Source of the DNA: Ruminococcus sp.
Lineage (GTDB): Bacteria; Bacillota; Clostridia; Oscillospirales; Ruminococcaceae
Assembly (NCBI GenBank): GCA_017634275.1
Contig: JAGBNQ010000027.1
Coordinates: 1 to 47,268, forward strand
DNA length: 47,268 nt
Direction: 5' to 3'
Positions 7,803 to 14,779 of the stretch are shown here, one piece after another. Made by a program: the position numbers and the translations under genes. Below the pieces are notes generated by a model. It ran no database searches. It had not been told where the DNA came from and was given only the letters and a program-made list of their open reading frames with translations. Numbering within the stretch: the first letter of the stretch is position 1; each line of letters opens with the position of its first letter.

Positions 7803-8972
7803 TTATTCGCCCTTTAGAACAAGTGCGGGGTCAACGTCTGTAGCGCTCCTTATAGGCATAAGGCTCGAAAGCCCCGTTACCGCCATTGAAATAAGCACCG
7901 TTACCGGCAAAAGCAGCGGCCTGAAGGAGATAGAGCTTGAAAAGACGTTTATGCTCACCTGCTGCGCAAACACAAAGCCGAGCACCGAGCCGAGTATACC
8001 GCCGAAAAAGCCCAAAAGCATACTCTCGCCCATAAACTCCTTGAGAATGCTCATATCAGATGCACCTATCGCTTTTCTGAGGCCTATTTCCTTTCGCCTT
8101 TCTGCGACTACCGCCGTCATAGTGGTAGCTACGCATATCATGGTAAGTGCAAGCACTACGATAGTTACGAGCAGCACGAGCGCCTGCAGCTTTGTTAAAA
8201 CAGTTGCCTCCGATGCGGTAACGCGCTTGACTAAGCTTGCGTGAACCTTGGGAACAGCCGTGTTTATCTTATCAACAACATCTGCAAGCTCGTCAGCCGA
8301 GAGGGAGATACTAAGCTCTGCAACATCTACCCTGCCCTTGTCGGCCTGAGTCAATTCCTCGATATCGGCAAGGGTCATATATACATAGTCCTCCTCCTTG
8401 CCGCCCGTATCAAGAATGCCTGCAACGGTAAAGCTCTTTATATTGTCCTCTACCACGGCTCTCTCGCCGTTCTCATCTGCCGACTGGCTGCCCTCGGGGG
8501 TGTAGTAAACATCAATAAAGTCCCCCTCCTTAAGCCTGAAGGTGTCGGCAACATTAGCGCCTACCAAAAGCTCGCCGTCCGATGAGAGCCACTCGCCCGT
8601 TATCCTCCAGTAAGGGCTTGTTTTCTTGATGCCCTCGGGGTCGGTGCCTGCGGCAACTATCGGCTTTTCGTTTATTCTTACGTTTTCGTACCTGAAAGGT
8701 GTAACGCCCACAACGTCATCGCTGTCAAAAACATCCTTACCGTCGTTTACATCATTAACATCAAACTCTGCGCCTGATGCTGTAAAGATAACATTTGCGC
8801 CATAATTACGAAACTCAGCGCCCATCTGCCTCGGAACATCGTAATAGATAGAAACGAGCCCCGAAAGTATAGTTGCACCTATGGCGATCGACAGCAAAGC
8901 CACCACCATTCGTGAGCGCCTTCTCATAAGTGACGCTGTTATCATTCTGAAAAACATCGTTCTTTTTTTCAT
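7803..8972 (-). CDS. FtsX/MacB-type ABC permease (second of pair)
   Basis: 389-aa permease with the MacB layout: an N-terminal membrane segment (about 20-42), an extracytoplasmic region to about 255, then three C-terminal segments. The conserved cytoplasmic loop VAERRKEIGLRKAIGAS is near 290-305. It is homologous to the preceding gene product; both begin with an MFxRMI-type stretch and share the middle loop, so the pair probably forms a heterodimer. A GGGGGCGG ribosome site precedes ATG 8972. Equivalent to the second permease of the p19 iron-uptake operon by gene order. Confidence 0.9.
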   Translation of the reverse strand: MKKRTMFFRMITASLMRRRSRMVVALLSIAIGATILSGLVSIYYDVPRQMGAEFRNYGANVIFTASGAEFDVNDVNDGKDVFDSDDVVGVTPFRYENVRINEKPIVAAGTDPEGIKKTSPYWRITGEWLSSDGELLVGANVADTFRLKEGDFIDVYYTPEGSQSADENGERAVVEDNIKSFTVAGILDTGGKEEDYVYMTLADIEELTQADKGRVDVAELSISLSADELADVVDKINTAVPKVHASLVKRVTASEATVLTKLQALVLLVTIVVLALTMICVATTMTAVVAERRKEIGLRKAIGASDMSILKEFMGESMLLGFFGGILGSVLGFVFAQQVSINVFSSSISFRPLLLPVTVLISMAVTGLSSLMPIRSATDVDPALVLKGE

Positions 8973-8984
8973 ACTGCCGCCCCC

Positions 8985-10280
8985 TTACTTTCCGTGAAGA
9001 ACCTCTGTAGGACGAAGTCCCAAGAGCATTCTTATAGCAGGGATACAGCCTATCAGTGTTACCACCACAACAAGTACCGCGACTATCGGCACTACCATTA
9101 CCCTGAACTCAATGGCGGAGCCGAATACCGAGTGGCCGATTATCTGCGCAAAGCCAAAGCCTGCGAAAAACCCTGCCACACCACCTATTATAGCAGTTAT
9201 AAATATCTCTGTCAACACAAGCAGCGAAACAGAGCTGTTGTGTGCGCCTATGGCTTTCATAAGACCTATCTCCTGACTTCTCTCCATTACCGTAGCGGTA
9301 ACAAGGTTGCAGATACCGAGTGCCGCGCCGATAAGGCTCAAGATAGTAATAAGTATCATCAAAAGCTGTGTCTTTTCAAGGATAGCGCCCTCGCTGTCGG
9401 CTACCTGCCTTACGGGCGATGCCACGCAGTCGGGGATAGCCTCTTGTATCTGCCAGCAGATAGATGATGCATATGCCGTGCAGTACCATTTCTCATACTG
9501 CGAAACGGTGAGCGATGAGGGGCCGTTTTTTGTAGCAAGCTCTGCAAGCTCGTTATCGGGGGTGGTGATAGCCGATACCTCAATGCTGTTAATCTTCCCC
9601 TCTAAGGCTGAAAGTGCCTGCGCGTTGTGAAGGTAGGTAAAAAGCTTTGAATCCTCCTCGCCGCCTGCATCGAAAATGCCGACTACCTTTAGATCCATTT
9701 CCTTTGCCTTGCCCTTGATATGTATCGTATCACCGACACCCTTGTTAAGCCTTTTTGCAAGGGTAACACCTATCATAGCGCCGTTGTCATTTTCCGAGGC
9801 GCGCTGCTCGTTTATCCATGAGCCCTCCTTAAGCTCCCACCAGCTCCTGAGGCTTTCCATTCCTGCATCAAGCTGCTCGCCCGTAGGCAGCTCCATATGG
9901 TGAGAGTACCAGCTGCCGACGATGTCTATCTCGCTGCCGTCAGGGAGTTCAGCCTCAACGTTTGTAAACGGGGCAAAGTCTACGATGTTGAATGCCCAGA
10001 ATATCGTCTTTATCTTGCCGAGGTCGTCCTCCTTAAGGTAGGCAGAGGAATCATCTCCCCCCTCTATCTCATAAAGGTCGCCTATAACAGATGCCGCCTT
10101 TGGCACGACTGTTATATTAGCGCCGTAGGTCTTAAGCTCCTGATTGACCTTATCGCCCACGTCAAGCATTACCGACAGCATAGCCGATGCAAGCGATGCA
10201 CCGAGCGCTATCGTGAACGCTATCATTATCATTTTCTTCCACTGCCGAAACAGTGTTCCGCGTATCATTCTCAAAAACAT
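8985..10280 (-). CDS. FtsX/MacB-type ABC permease (first of pair)
   Basis: 431-aa permease with the same four-helix MacB layout and a longer extracytoplasmic part. The loop VMERSQEIGLMKAIGAH is typical of the family. Start 10280 (MFLRMIRG) is preferred since AAGGAG lies 12 bases upstream and the N-terminus then matches the partner permease; an earlier ATG at 10319 would overlap the DUF2318 gene and lacks a good ribosome site. Trp and Cys residues in the outer domain (WYCTAYASSICWQ) are unusual and could take part in redox or metal contact. Its place after the DUF2318 gene matches the p19 system. Confidence 0.88.
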   Translation of the reverse strand: MFLRMIRGTLFRQWKKMIMIAFTIALGASLASAMLSVMLDVGDKVNQELKTYGANITVVPKAASVIGDLYEIEGGDDSSAYLKEDDLGKIKTIFWAFNIVDFAPFTNVEAELPDGSEIDIVGSWYSHHMELPTGEQLDAGMESLRSWWELKEGSWINEQRASENDNGAMIGVTLAKRLNKGVGDTIHIKGKAKEMDLKVVGIFDAGGEEDSKLFTYLHNAQALSALEGKINSIEVSAITTPDNELAELATKNGPSSLTVSQYEKWYCTAYASSICWQIQEAIPDCVASPVRQVADSEGAILEKTQLLMILITILSLIGAALGICNLVTATVMERSQEIGLMKAIGAHNSSVSLLVLTEIFITAIIGGVAGFFAGFGFAQIIGHSVFGSAIEFRVMVVPIVAVLVVVVTLIGCIPAIRMLLGLRPTEVLHGK

Positions 10281-10296
10281 AATGTATGTCTGCTCC

Positions 10297-11583
10297 TTAT
10301 GATTTGAACTCGTTTTCATGCTCGATAAGCCCCGTTACGGGCAGAACTATGTTACCGTTCTCCACGCTGTAGGGAACAACTATCGGGTTGCAGCCGCCCT
10401 TAAAGCCTATCGTGTTTATATTCATTACAACGTCGCAAAGCTTGCAAACCACCTGCCCGTCGCGCTCGTAGTAGCCCGTTTCGCCGCAGATATCGCAGGC
10501 ATCAAGCCCTATCCCGTAGGACTGCGAGTTCGGCTTTTTGATGATTATAAAGCGAACGTGCTTGCCGTTTGGTGTTTTATACTCAAAGCGGTGGAGATGC
10601 CCGTCCTCTACCTGCTCGAAGGTGACGTAAACATTTCCGTCCTGCACCCTGCAATTCTCAACGGGGGAAAGCACAACAGGCTTATTTGTATACGGCTCGA
10701 TTATGAAAATGCTCACAAGCATCATAGCCGTGCAGCAGAGCGACAGCACCGCCCAGCGTCTGTTAACGCGCCATTTCTTTCTTATCTTGCGCTTTTCGGC
10801 AGGGTTTGAGTAGGGCTCCTTCTGCATCAGGCTCAGCACCCATATTATCACGGGAACAAGGAGCGATATGCCTATCATGATATATGTAAAGACGATATCA
10901 TTATTAGATGAAAGCACTGCAAGGTCAAAATACCTGTCAAAATCGGGGTCGGTAGGAAGTATCATTCTCTTTGACACCATTACCTGGATTATCTTGCCTG
11001 CCCAGCGTATGCTGTTTGCCATGACGCTCAAGTCAAGCACGATGAGCGCCTGCCATGTGCTTAGCCTTAGCATACCGCGGTACATCGCCATTTCATATAA
11101 AAGCATAAGGATAACGCCCAAAAGAATACCTATCATCTTGAAAAGGTAATCGGTAGACAGCGCCGTCATATCGGTAAGCAGTATCGTGTAGGGGTAAGCG
11201 ATAACATCGGGCATAGCGTAGAGCATAGAAAGCGCTATGCTCACAAGCACGCTGAGTGAAACAGCTATGCGCATGATAAGCCCTGCTTTGCCCTTATGCA
11301 ATGGTCTGACGAGCAGCAGCACAAGCGAGAGCACTATAAACGCCGCTGTCGCTATCAGCCCCGCAAAGAATATCCTGTAATTCCAAAGCGAGGTATCTAC
11401 CTTGTTGGTAGTGTTTTTCATATATGACATGATGCACGCAAGGCAAAGCCCTGCACCCGTGCCGATATTTGCGATAACTATGCCGACCTTGCCGAGCGCG
11501 TTTTTTGCAAACCCGCGCAAAAGCCCTACAAGTATCGCGCACAGTATAAGCGCATCTACCGTCATAGTAAAATACTTAAGCAC
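10297..11583 (-). CDS. DUF2318 (Fe-S/metal-binding) polytopic membrane protein
   Basis: 428-aa protein with about eight membrane segments in residues 1-300, then an extracytoplasmic C-terminal DUF2318 domain with CDICGETGYY, CKLCDVV and a last Cys in GGCNP. The two CxxC pairs form the family's metal or cluster site. In Campylobacter and FtrABCD-type ferrous iron systems this protein sits next to P19 and is thought to pass electrons to the iron pathway. Start is GTG 11583, chosen because CCGGAGGAA lies 9 bases upstream; an in-frame ATG 27 codons earlier has no ribosome site and runs through a palindrome. Confidence 0.87.
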   Translation of the reverse strand: MLKYFTMTVDALILCAILVGLLRGFAKNALGKVGIVIANIGTGAGLCLACIMSYMKNTTNKVDTSLWNYRIFFAGLIATAAFIVLSLVLLLVRPLHKGKAGLIMRIAVSLSVLVSIALSMLYAMPDVIAYPYTILLTDMTALSTDYLFKMIGILLGVILMLLYEMAMYRGMLRLSTWQALIVLDLSVMANSIRWAGKIIQVMVSKRMILPTDPDFDRYFDLAVLSSNNDIVFTYIMIGISLLVPVIIWVLSLMQKEPYSNPAEKRKIRKKWRVNRRWAVLSLCCTAMMLVSIFIIEPYTNKPVVLSPVENCRVQDGNVYVTFEQVEDGHLHRFEYKTPNGKHVRFIIIKKPNSQSYGIGLDACDICGETGYYERDGQVVCKLCDVVMNINTIGFKGGCNPIVVPYSVENGNIVLPVTGLIEHENEFKS

Positions 11584-11610
11584 TTTATCATTCCTCCGGA
11601 AAATCATTTT

Positions 11611-11623
11611 TCGGTAATACCGA
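11611..11623. promoter_or_regulatory. Palindrome TCGGTAATACCGA before DUF2318 gene
   Basis: Perfect short palindrome (five-base arms around AAT) about 30 bases upstream of the chosen GTG start and inside the leader of the DUF2318 gene. It could be an operator or a small RNA hairpin. A second palindrome lies 50 bases further upstream. Confidence 0.4.
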
Positions 11624-11673
11624 TTTGACTCAATATGTTGTATCTTTACTTTCAGCCTGCACAATATATAGTC

Positions 11674-11691
11674 AAACGGGTACTACCGTTT
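11674..11691. promoter_or_regulatory. Palindrome AAACGG-N6-CCGTTT before DUF2318 gene
   Basis: Six-base inverted repeats around a six-base centre, in the 175-base gap between the P19 gene and the DUF2318 gene. It lies just after a terminator-like hairpin on the minus strand. It may be a regulator site for an internal promoter, but I could not find convincing -35/-10 boxes next to it. Confidence 0.4.
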
Positions 11692-11713
11692 TCAGCCTTT
11701 AAAAACGCACAAA

Positions 11714-11742
11714 TGCGCCGTGACGAAATTCATCACAGCGCA
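11714..11742 (-). terminator. Hairpin after the P19-like gene (partial terminator/attenuator)
   Basis: Stem TGCGC-GTGA paired with TCAC-GCGCA, one unpaired base on each arm, nine-base loop. Reading on the minus strand a T-rich stretch (TTTGTGCGTTTTT) follows. The genes downstream are on the same strand with no clear new promoter, so it may act as a leaky terminator that lowers expression of the permeases compared with FTR1 and P19. Confidence 0.55.
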
Positions 11743-11758
11743 GTTTATGCAGTTTAGA

Positions 11759-12412
11759 TCAAGTCTCGATCGGAACGTACTTCCAACCCTCGTGCTTAAC
11801 AGTGAGGTTGCCATCCTTGAAGTAATCATCAAAGAGTCCTCCGGGGCCTGTCTCAGCATCTGTGTGGAGAAGGTAATTGTTCTCAGCAGGGCTGTGGAAT
11901 GTGAACTCTACCGTGTATGTACCTGCGTTGGGCAGCTTGATGTTTGCGCCGTAGTGCGGGCCGTCAGATGCGCTCATTACCATGAATGTACCGTCTGCTG
12001 CAACGTCGCCCGATGCCTCGTCAGTTACCTTATAGTCAACTGTGAGGTAAGGAACCCAGTCGCCAACGCCGTAGCCGAGCTTGTTCTCAAGAGCGGAAAC
12101 GTCTGCCTCAAGGTGGATATCATAATCCTCGATGCTGTTGCCGTCTGTCATGGGAACTGCCTGGAAGTAAACAGCGGAAACGTTCATAAAGCCCACCTCT
12201 TCGTCCTCGAAGATCGGTATCTCATCAAAACCTGCCGCACCGTCAGATGCTGCATCTGCCTTTACCTCAGCGGAAGAGCCCTCTGCTGTGGAAGCAGCTG
12301 TGCTGCTTGCTGCTGTGCTGTCCTTTGTGCTTGAATCTGTATCGCCGCAAGCTGCAAGGCCTAATGCCATTACTGCTGCAAGGGAGATACTTGCAAGTTT
12401 CATCTTTGTCAT
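11759..12412 (-). CDS. P19/Tp34-family iron-binding lipoprotein
   Basis: 217-aa surface protein. The signal peptide ends in LAAC (Cys22), followed by a Ser/Ala-rich linker (about 25-60) and a Tp34/P19 domain. Metal-site elements are visible: Met88, DIHLEAD (His100, Glu102), the family hallmark MSASDGPHYGANI (Met147, His153), FTFHSP (His173) and LLHTD (His183). In Campylobacter, P19 binds copper and iron and is needed for growth under iron limitation. An AAGGAGG site lies 8 bases before ATG. It directly follows FTR1 and should be its extracytoplasmic iron-binding partner. Confidence 0.93.
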   Translation of the reverse strand: MTKMKLASISLAAVMALGLAACGDTDSSTKDSTAASSTAASTAEGSSAEVKADAASDGAAGFDEIPIFEDEEVGFMNVSAVYFQAVPMTDGNSIEDYDIHLEADVSALENKLGYGVGDWVPYLTVDYKVTDEASGDVAADGTFMVMSASDGPHYGANIKLPNAGTYTVEFTFHSPAENNYLLHTDAETGPGGLFDDYFKDGNLTVKHEGWKYVPIET

Positions 12413-12491
12413 ATCATTTTCCTCCTTAACTAAATTATAACAAAGCTTATGATTTCTGATATATTTACCCTTACGGGATATATTAGACTTA

Positions 12492-14105
12492 TTATTTTAC
12501 TGCCTTTGCCTTCTTTTCCTTTTTCACCTTTGGCTTAGGCTTTGCCTCCTCCTCAAACTGCTCCTGAGTTTCGGTAAGGTAGTGAACGCCCTCTAAAATA
12601 CCCACAAGTGCAGGGATACCCGACCAGCAGAATATAAAGTAGAGCATTCCTCTGCCGTACTTTCCGCGGTAGAATTTATGAAGGCCGATAGAGCCGAAAA
12701 GAATAGCAACTATTCCGCACTCGATATGGCTGTTTCTGTTCCATTTCTGTATAACGAAAATAGTAACGGTAAGCAGGATAAGTATAAGCTGCGGAATAAG
12801 CGTTTCGATAACGGGGTAGATACCCAGCACGTCAAGCGTATCGTTAAACGGGATTATCGCTTGCAGCCACTCGGGTGATGTCATACCGACAACGTCGCCC
12901 TCGATAAGCTCCTTGATGCCCGAGCCTAAGAACGAGATGCTCATTATGAACATAAGTATGCTCGTACCCAGGAAGAAAGGCCGCAGCGGCAGCTTGACCG
13001 ACAGAAAACGGATAGCCAAGAACACGAACACGAGAACTACGCAGCCCGTGCCAAAACCTCCCCAGACGTATTTCATGTTATCTCCGCTCATAAGGGGCTG
13101 ATAGAATAGAATTACCTCTGCACCCTCACGGTATACCGCAAGGAAGGCTGTAAAGCCGAGAGTAAAGACGCTGCCCGTTTCGGCAGATATCTTTATCTGG
13201 TCATCAATGTATTTATTCCACGCATCAGACTCCGCCTTTGATACCATCCAGTTTGAAACATAGAAGAGAACTATTACCGCGATAAGTGCCGTAACGCCCT
13301 CGATTATTTCCTGATTTGCTGTTGCGACCTTAAGCAGGTCAAGCAGCCATGCGCTCAAAAAGCTTGCAGCGATAGCTATTATACAGCCGAGATATACAGC
13401 CTTGAGCTTATCCTTATTGCCCGACTTGACGAGGTAAGCGATTATCGCGCCTACGACAAGTATCGCCTCAAGACCCTCTCTTAAGATAATACCAAAGCAG
13501 GAAAGAAATGTAAGTGTAGGGCTGCCCTTTGTTGACGGTGTGCCGCCCGTTTTGCGCTCGGCGTTTGCATTCGGGTCTTCCTTTTCCTCGCCAGTGAGGT
13601 TAAGGCCGCTGACGCCCTCTGCGTCAACCCCGTCAAGGTAGTTAGCCTGCGTGTGGAGTATTACGCTCAGCTTTTCGCACTCCTCGATTATCTTATCAAT
13701 ATCACTTTCAGAGCTTGATGCCTTAACAGTCTTTCTGACCGTCTTGAATTGCAGCTCCGCCTTGCTGACTTCCGAGCCCGAGTAACCATTTACCGCCCTC
13801 TCAAAGCCCGATGTTTCGTAGTAGTAGTTATAGATATTGAGCGCAGGCGTGTAGGCGTCCTCGAACTTGCCCTCCTTACAAAGAGCAATGCTCGCCTCCA
13901 TAAGGTCATCAATAGCATTAGCCGCGTCGTTCCACGAATCAAATGCGCCGCCCTGCGCTATATAATCCTTCCATGTGGGGATATAGTCGGTATCAGCCTC
14001 GCCCTCGGCACTGACGCTCATGACAGATGAGAAAATGCTCATCAGCATCACAAGCACAGCCGCAAGGGTAAGCGCCGCCGTTTTCTTTTGTCTGACAAAC
14101 AGCAT
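12492..14105 (-). CDS. FTR1-family iron permease with C-terminal TM2 domain
   Basis: 537-aa iron permease. A signal peptide and an extracytoplasmic helical domain (about 35-195) precede the FTR1 membrane domain with its two REGxE iron-binding motifs, REGLE at 209-213 and REGAE at 326-330. A TM2 domain (GSIGLHKFYRGKYGRG and following helices) occupies about 465-515, then a Lys/Glu-rich cytoplasmic tail. TM2 domains are not usual in FTR1 proteins. Start ATG 14105 follows GGGAGG by 10 bases. This is the first gene of the 15-gene run, with a consensus promoter about 180 bases upstream. Confidence 0.93.
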   Translation of the reverse strand: MLFVRQKKTAALTLAAVLVMLMSIFSSVMSVSAEGEADTDYIPTWKDYIAQGGAFDSWNDAANAIDDLMEASIALCKEGKFEDAYTPALNIYNYYYETSGFERAVNGYSGSEVSKAELQFKTVRKTVKASSSESDIDKIIEECEKLSVILHTQANYLDGVDAEGVSGLNLTGEEKEDPNANAERKTGGTPSTKGSPTLTFLSCFGIILREGLEAILVVGAIIAYLVKSGNKDKLKAVYLGCIIAIAASFLSAWLLDLLKVATANQEIIEGVTALIAVIVLFYVSNWMVSKAESDAWNKYIDDQIKISAETGSVFTLGFTAFLAVYREGAEVILFYQPLMSGDNMKYVWGGFGTGCVVLVFVFLAIRFLSVKLPLRPFFLGTSILMFIMSISFLGSGIKELIEGDVVGMTSPEWLQAIIPFNDTLDVLGIYPVIETLIPQLILILLTVTIFVIQKWNRNSHIECGIVAILFGSIGLHKFYRGKYGRGMLYFIFCWSGIPALVGILEGVHYLTETQEQFEEEAKPKPKVKKEKKAKAVK

Positions 14106-14143
14106 TACAAATATGCCTCCCAATTAGCGATTGCACGATAAAG

Positions 14144-14157
14144 TCAGCTATGGCTAA
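14144..14157. promoter_or_regulatory. TTAG-N6-CTAA-like box E (leader of FTR1)
   Basis: Minus strand TTAGCCATAGCTGA, one mismatch to TTAG-N6-CTAA. It lies in the FTR1 5' leader, about 40 bases upstream of the start codon. Confidence 0.45.
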
Positions 14158-14173
14158 CCTATACCTTTTAAAA

Positions 14174-14187
14174 TAAGCGGCAGCTAA
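14174..14187. promoter_or_regulatory. TTAG-N6-CTAA-like box D (leader of FTR1)
   Basis: Minus strand TTAGCTGCCGCTTA, one mismatch to TTAG-N6-CTAA. The same bases also form a short GCAG-TTAG-CTGC hairpin, so an RNA-level role cannot be excluded. Confidence 0.4.
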
Positions 14188-14228
14188 CTGCACGCTCAAA
14201 ATATAAGCCGAAACCTCGGCTCAAAGGG

Positions 14229-14242
14229 TTAGCTTTACGCAA
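14229..14242. promoter_or_regulatory. TTAG-N6-CTAA-like box C (near the transcription start)
   Basis: TTAGCTTTACGCAA on the plus strand, two mismatches in the right half. It lies about 35 bases downstream of the expected transcription start. A weaker neighbouring copy (TTGG-N6-GTTG on the minus strand) overlaps its right end. Confidence 0.35.
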
Positions 14243-14254
14243 CTTACAGCCAAC

Positions 14255-14274
14255 AAAAAAGCGATATTTATCGC
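14255..14274 (-). other. GCGATA/TATCGC hairpin with T-run at 5' end of FTR1 transcript
   Basis: Six-base stem with a two-base AA centre followed by TTTTTT on the minus strand. It would be the first 20 bases of the FTR1 transcript, too early for an ordinary terminator. A 5'-stabilising hairpin is more likely. Confidence 0.35.
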
Positions 14275-14283
14275 GCAAATTAT

Positions 14284-14312
14284 ATTATATTGCAGCATTG
14301 CCGCGTTGTCAA
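14284..14312 (-). promoter_or_regulatory. Consensus promoter for the iron/redox gene run
   Basis: TTGACA at 14307-14312 and TATAAT at 14284-14289 on the minus strand, separated by exactly 17 bases: a perfect sigma-70/SigA-type promoter. Transcription should start near 14277, giving a leader of about 170 bases before FTR1. Confidence 0.85.
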
Positions 14313-14362
14313 GCGAGTTCAAAATTTGTTTACAGCAGTTCGTTATTTTTCACTAAAGGCAG

Positions 14363-14381
14363 AGTTAGGTAAGTCTAATTT
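14363..14381. promoter_or_regulatory. DtxR-family-like operator (box A)
   Basis: Contains TTAGGTAAGTCTAA (14365-14378), a near-perfect TTAG-N6-CTAA palindrome flanked by AG and TT. This resembles DtxR/IdeR/MntR/SirR operators of Gram-positives. It is about 50 bases upstream of the -35 box. The regulator is inferred; no DtxR gene lies in the window. Confidence 0.55.
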
Positions 14382-14390
14382 CTGTTATAA

Positions 14391-14404
14391 TTAGCTATAA
14401 CTAA
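14391..14404. promoter_or_regulatory. DtxR-family-like operator (box B)
   Basis: TTAGCTATAACTAA, a perfect TTAG-N6-CTAA palindrome, centred 26 bases from box A. Together with boxes C-E it forms an array on both sides of the promoter. Confidence 0.5.
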
Positions 14405-14443
14405 CTATCCGGATAATTACAATTGCAAATTGGGGTTTGTTTC

Positions 14444-14464
14444 AATGCACAATGCACAATGCAC
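14444..14464. repeat. Three tandem copies of AATGCAC
   Basis: Seven-base unit repeated three times without change, followed by AATT. It borders the inverted-repeat element to its right. Confidence 0.8.
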
Positions 14465-14470
14465 AATTAA

Positions 14471-14699
14471 GGCACGCTGTTGCGAAGGGTTTCGGGGGCG
14501 ACCGCAAAGCCCCCGAAAAAGGGCGCGCGACTTGCTTTGACATTATCTTAGCTTTGAGCGTAAGCAAATATAAAAAGCTTGTGGCACGAGCAAAGCTTAC
14601 ATATAAGGATAAATTTAGGTCGCGCCTTTTTCGGGGGGCTTTGCCTGCTCACAAAGTAAGCAAGTGCCCCCCGTACCCCCTTCGCATCGGCGCTTGCCC
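14471..14699. repeat. Non-coding inverted-repeat element (MITE-like)
   Basis: The stretch holds no believable gene. Left arm 14482-14531 and right arm 14619-14685 are imperfect inverted repeats: both run from GCGAAGGG through an AAAGCCCCCCGAAAAA-like core to GCGCGAC, with 17-19 extra bases in the right arm. Similarity extends outward to about 14471 and 14699. The 87-base centre is AT-rich. A partial copy of the right arm is at 39991-40040, so this is a dispersed element. Transcribed, it would fold into a long GC-rich stem. Confidence 0.7.
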
Positions 14700-14732
14700 C
14701 ACAAATTCCGATTTATCTTGACAGCAATAATA

Positions 14733-14778
14733 AACACAATGCCCCCGAGTGTTTTGTAACGCTCAGGGGCATTGTGTT
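14733..14778 (-). terminator. Terminator of the cell-wall polymer cluster
   Basis: Long hairpin with arms AACACAATGCCCC and GGGGCATTGTGTT and further pairing toward the loop. It lies immediately after the last gene of the cluster and looks bidirectional. The trailing T-run is weak. Confidence 0.75.
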
Positions 14779-14779
14779 A

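Noticed and set aside
12..14105. Fur-type control of the iron operon
   Set aside because: No convincing GATAATGATAATCATTATC-like Fur box was seen near the promoter; the repeated TTAG-N6-CTAA sites fit a DtxR-type regulator better.
14255..14274. Intrinsic terminator at the start of the FTR1 transcript
   Set aside because: The stem and T-run look right, but the hairpin would form within the first 20 bases of RNA, too early for normal termination.
14437..14721. 94-codon open frame on the plus strand within the inverted-repeat element
   Set aside because: It reads through both arms of a non-coding element, has no ribosome site and resembles no protein. The similar frame at 39909-40106 (minus) comes from the partial repeat copy.
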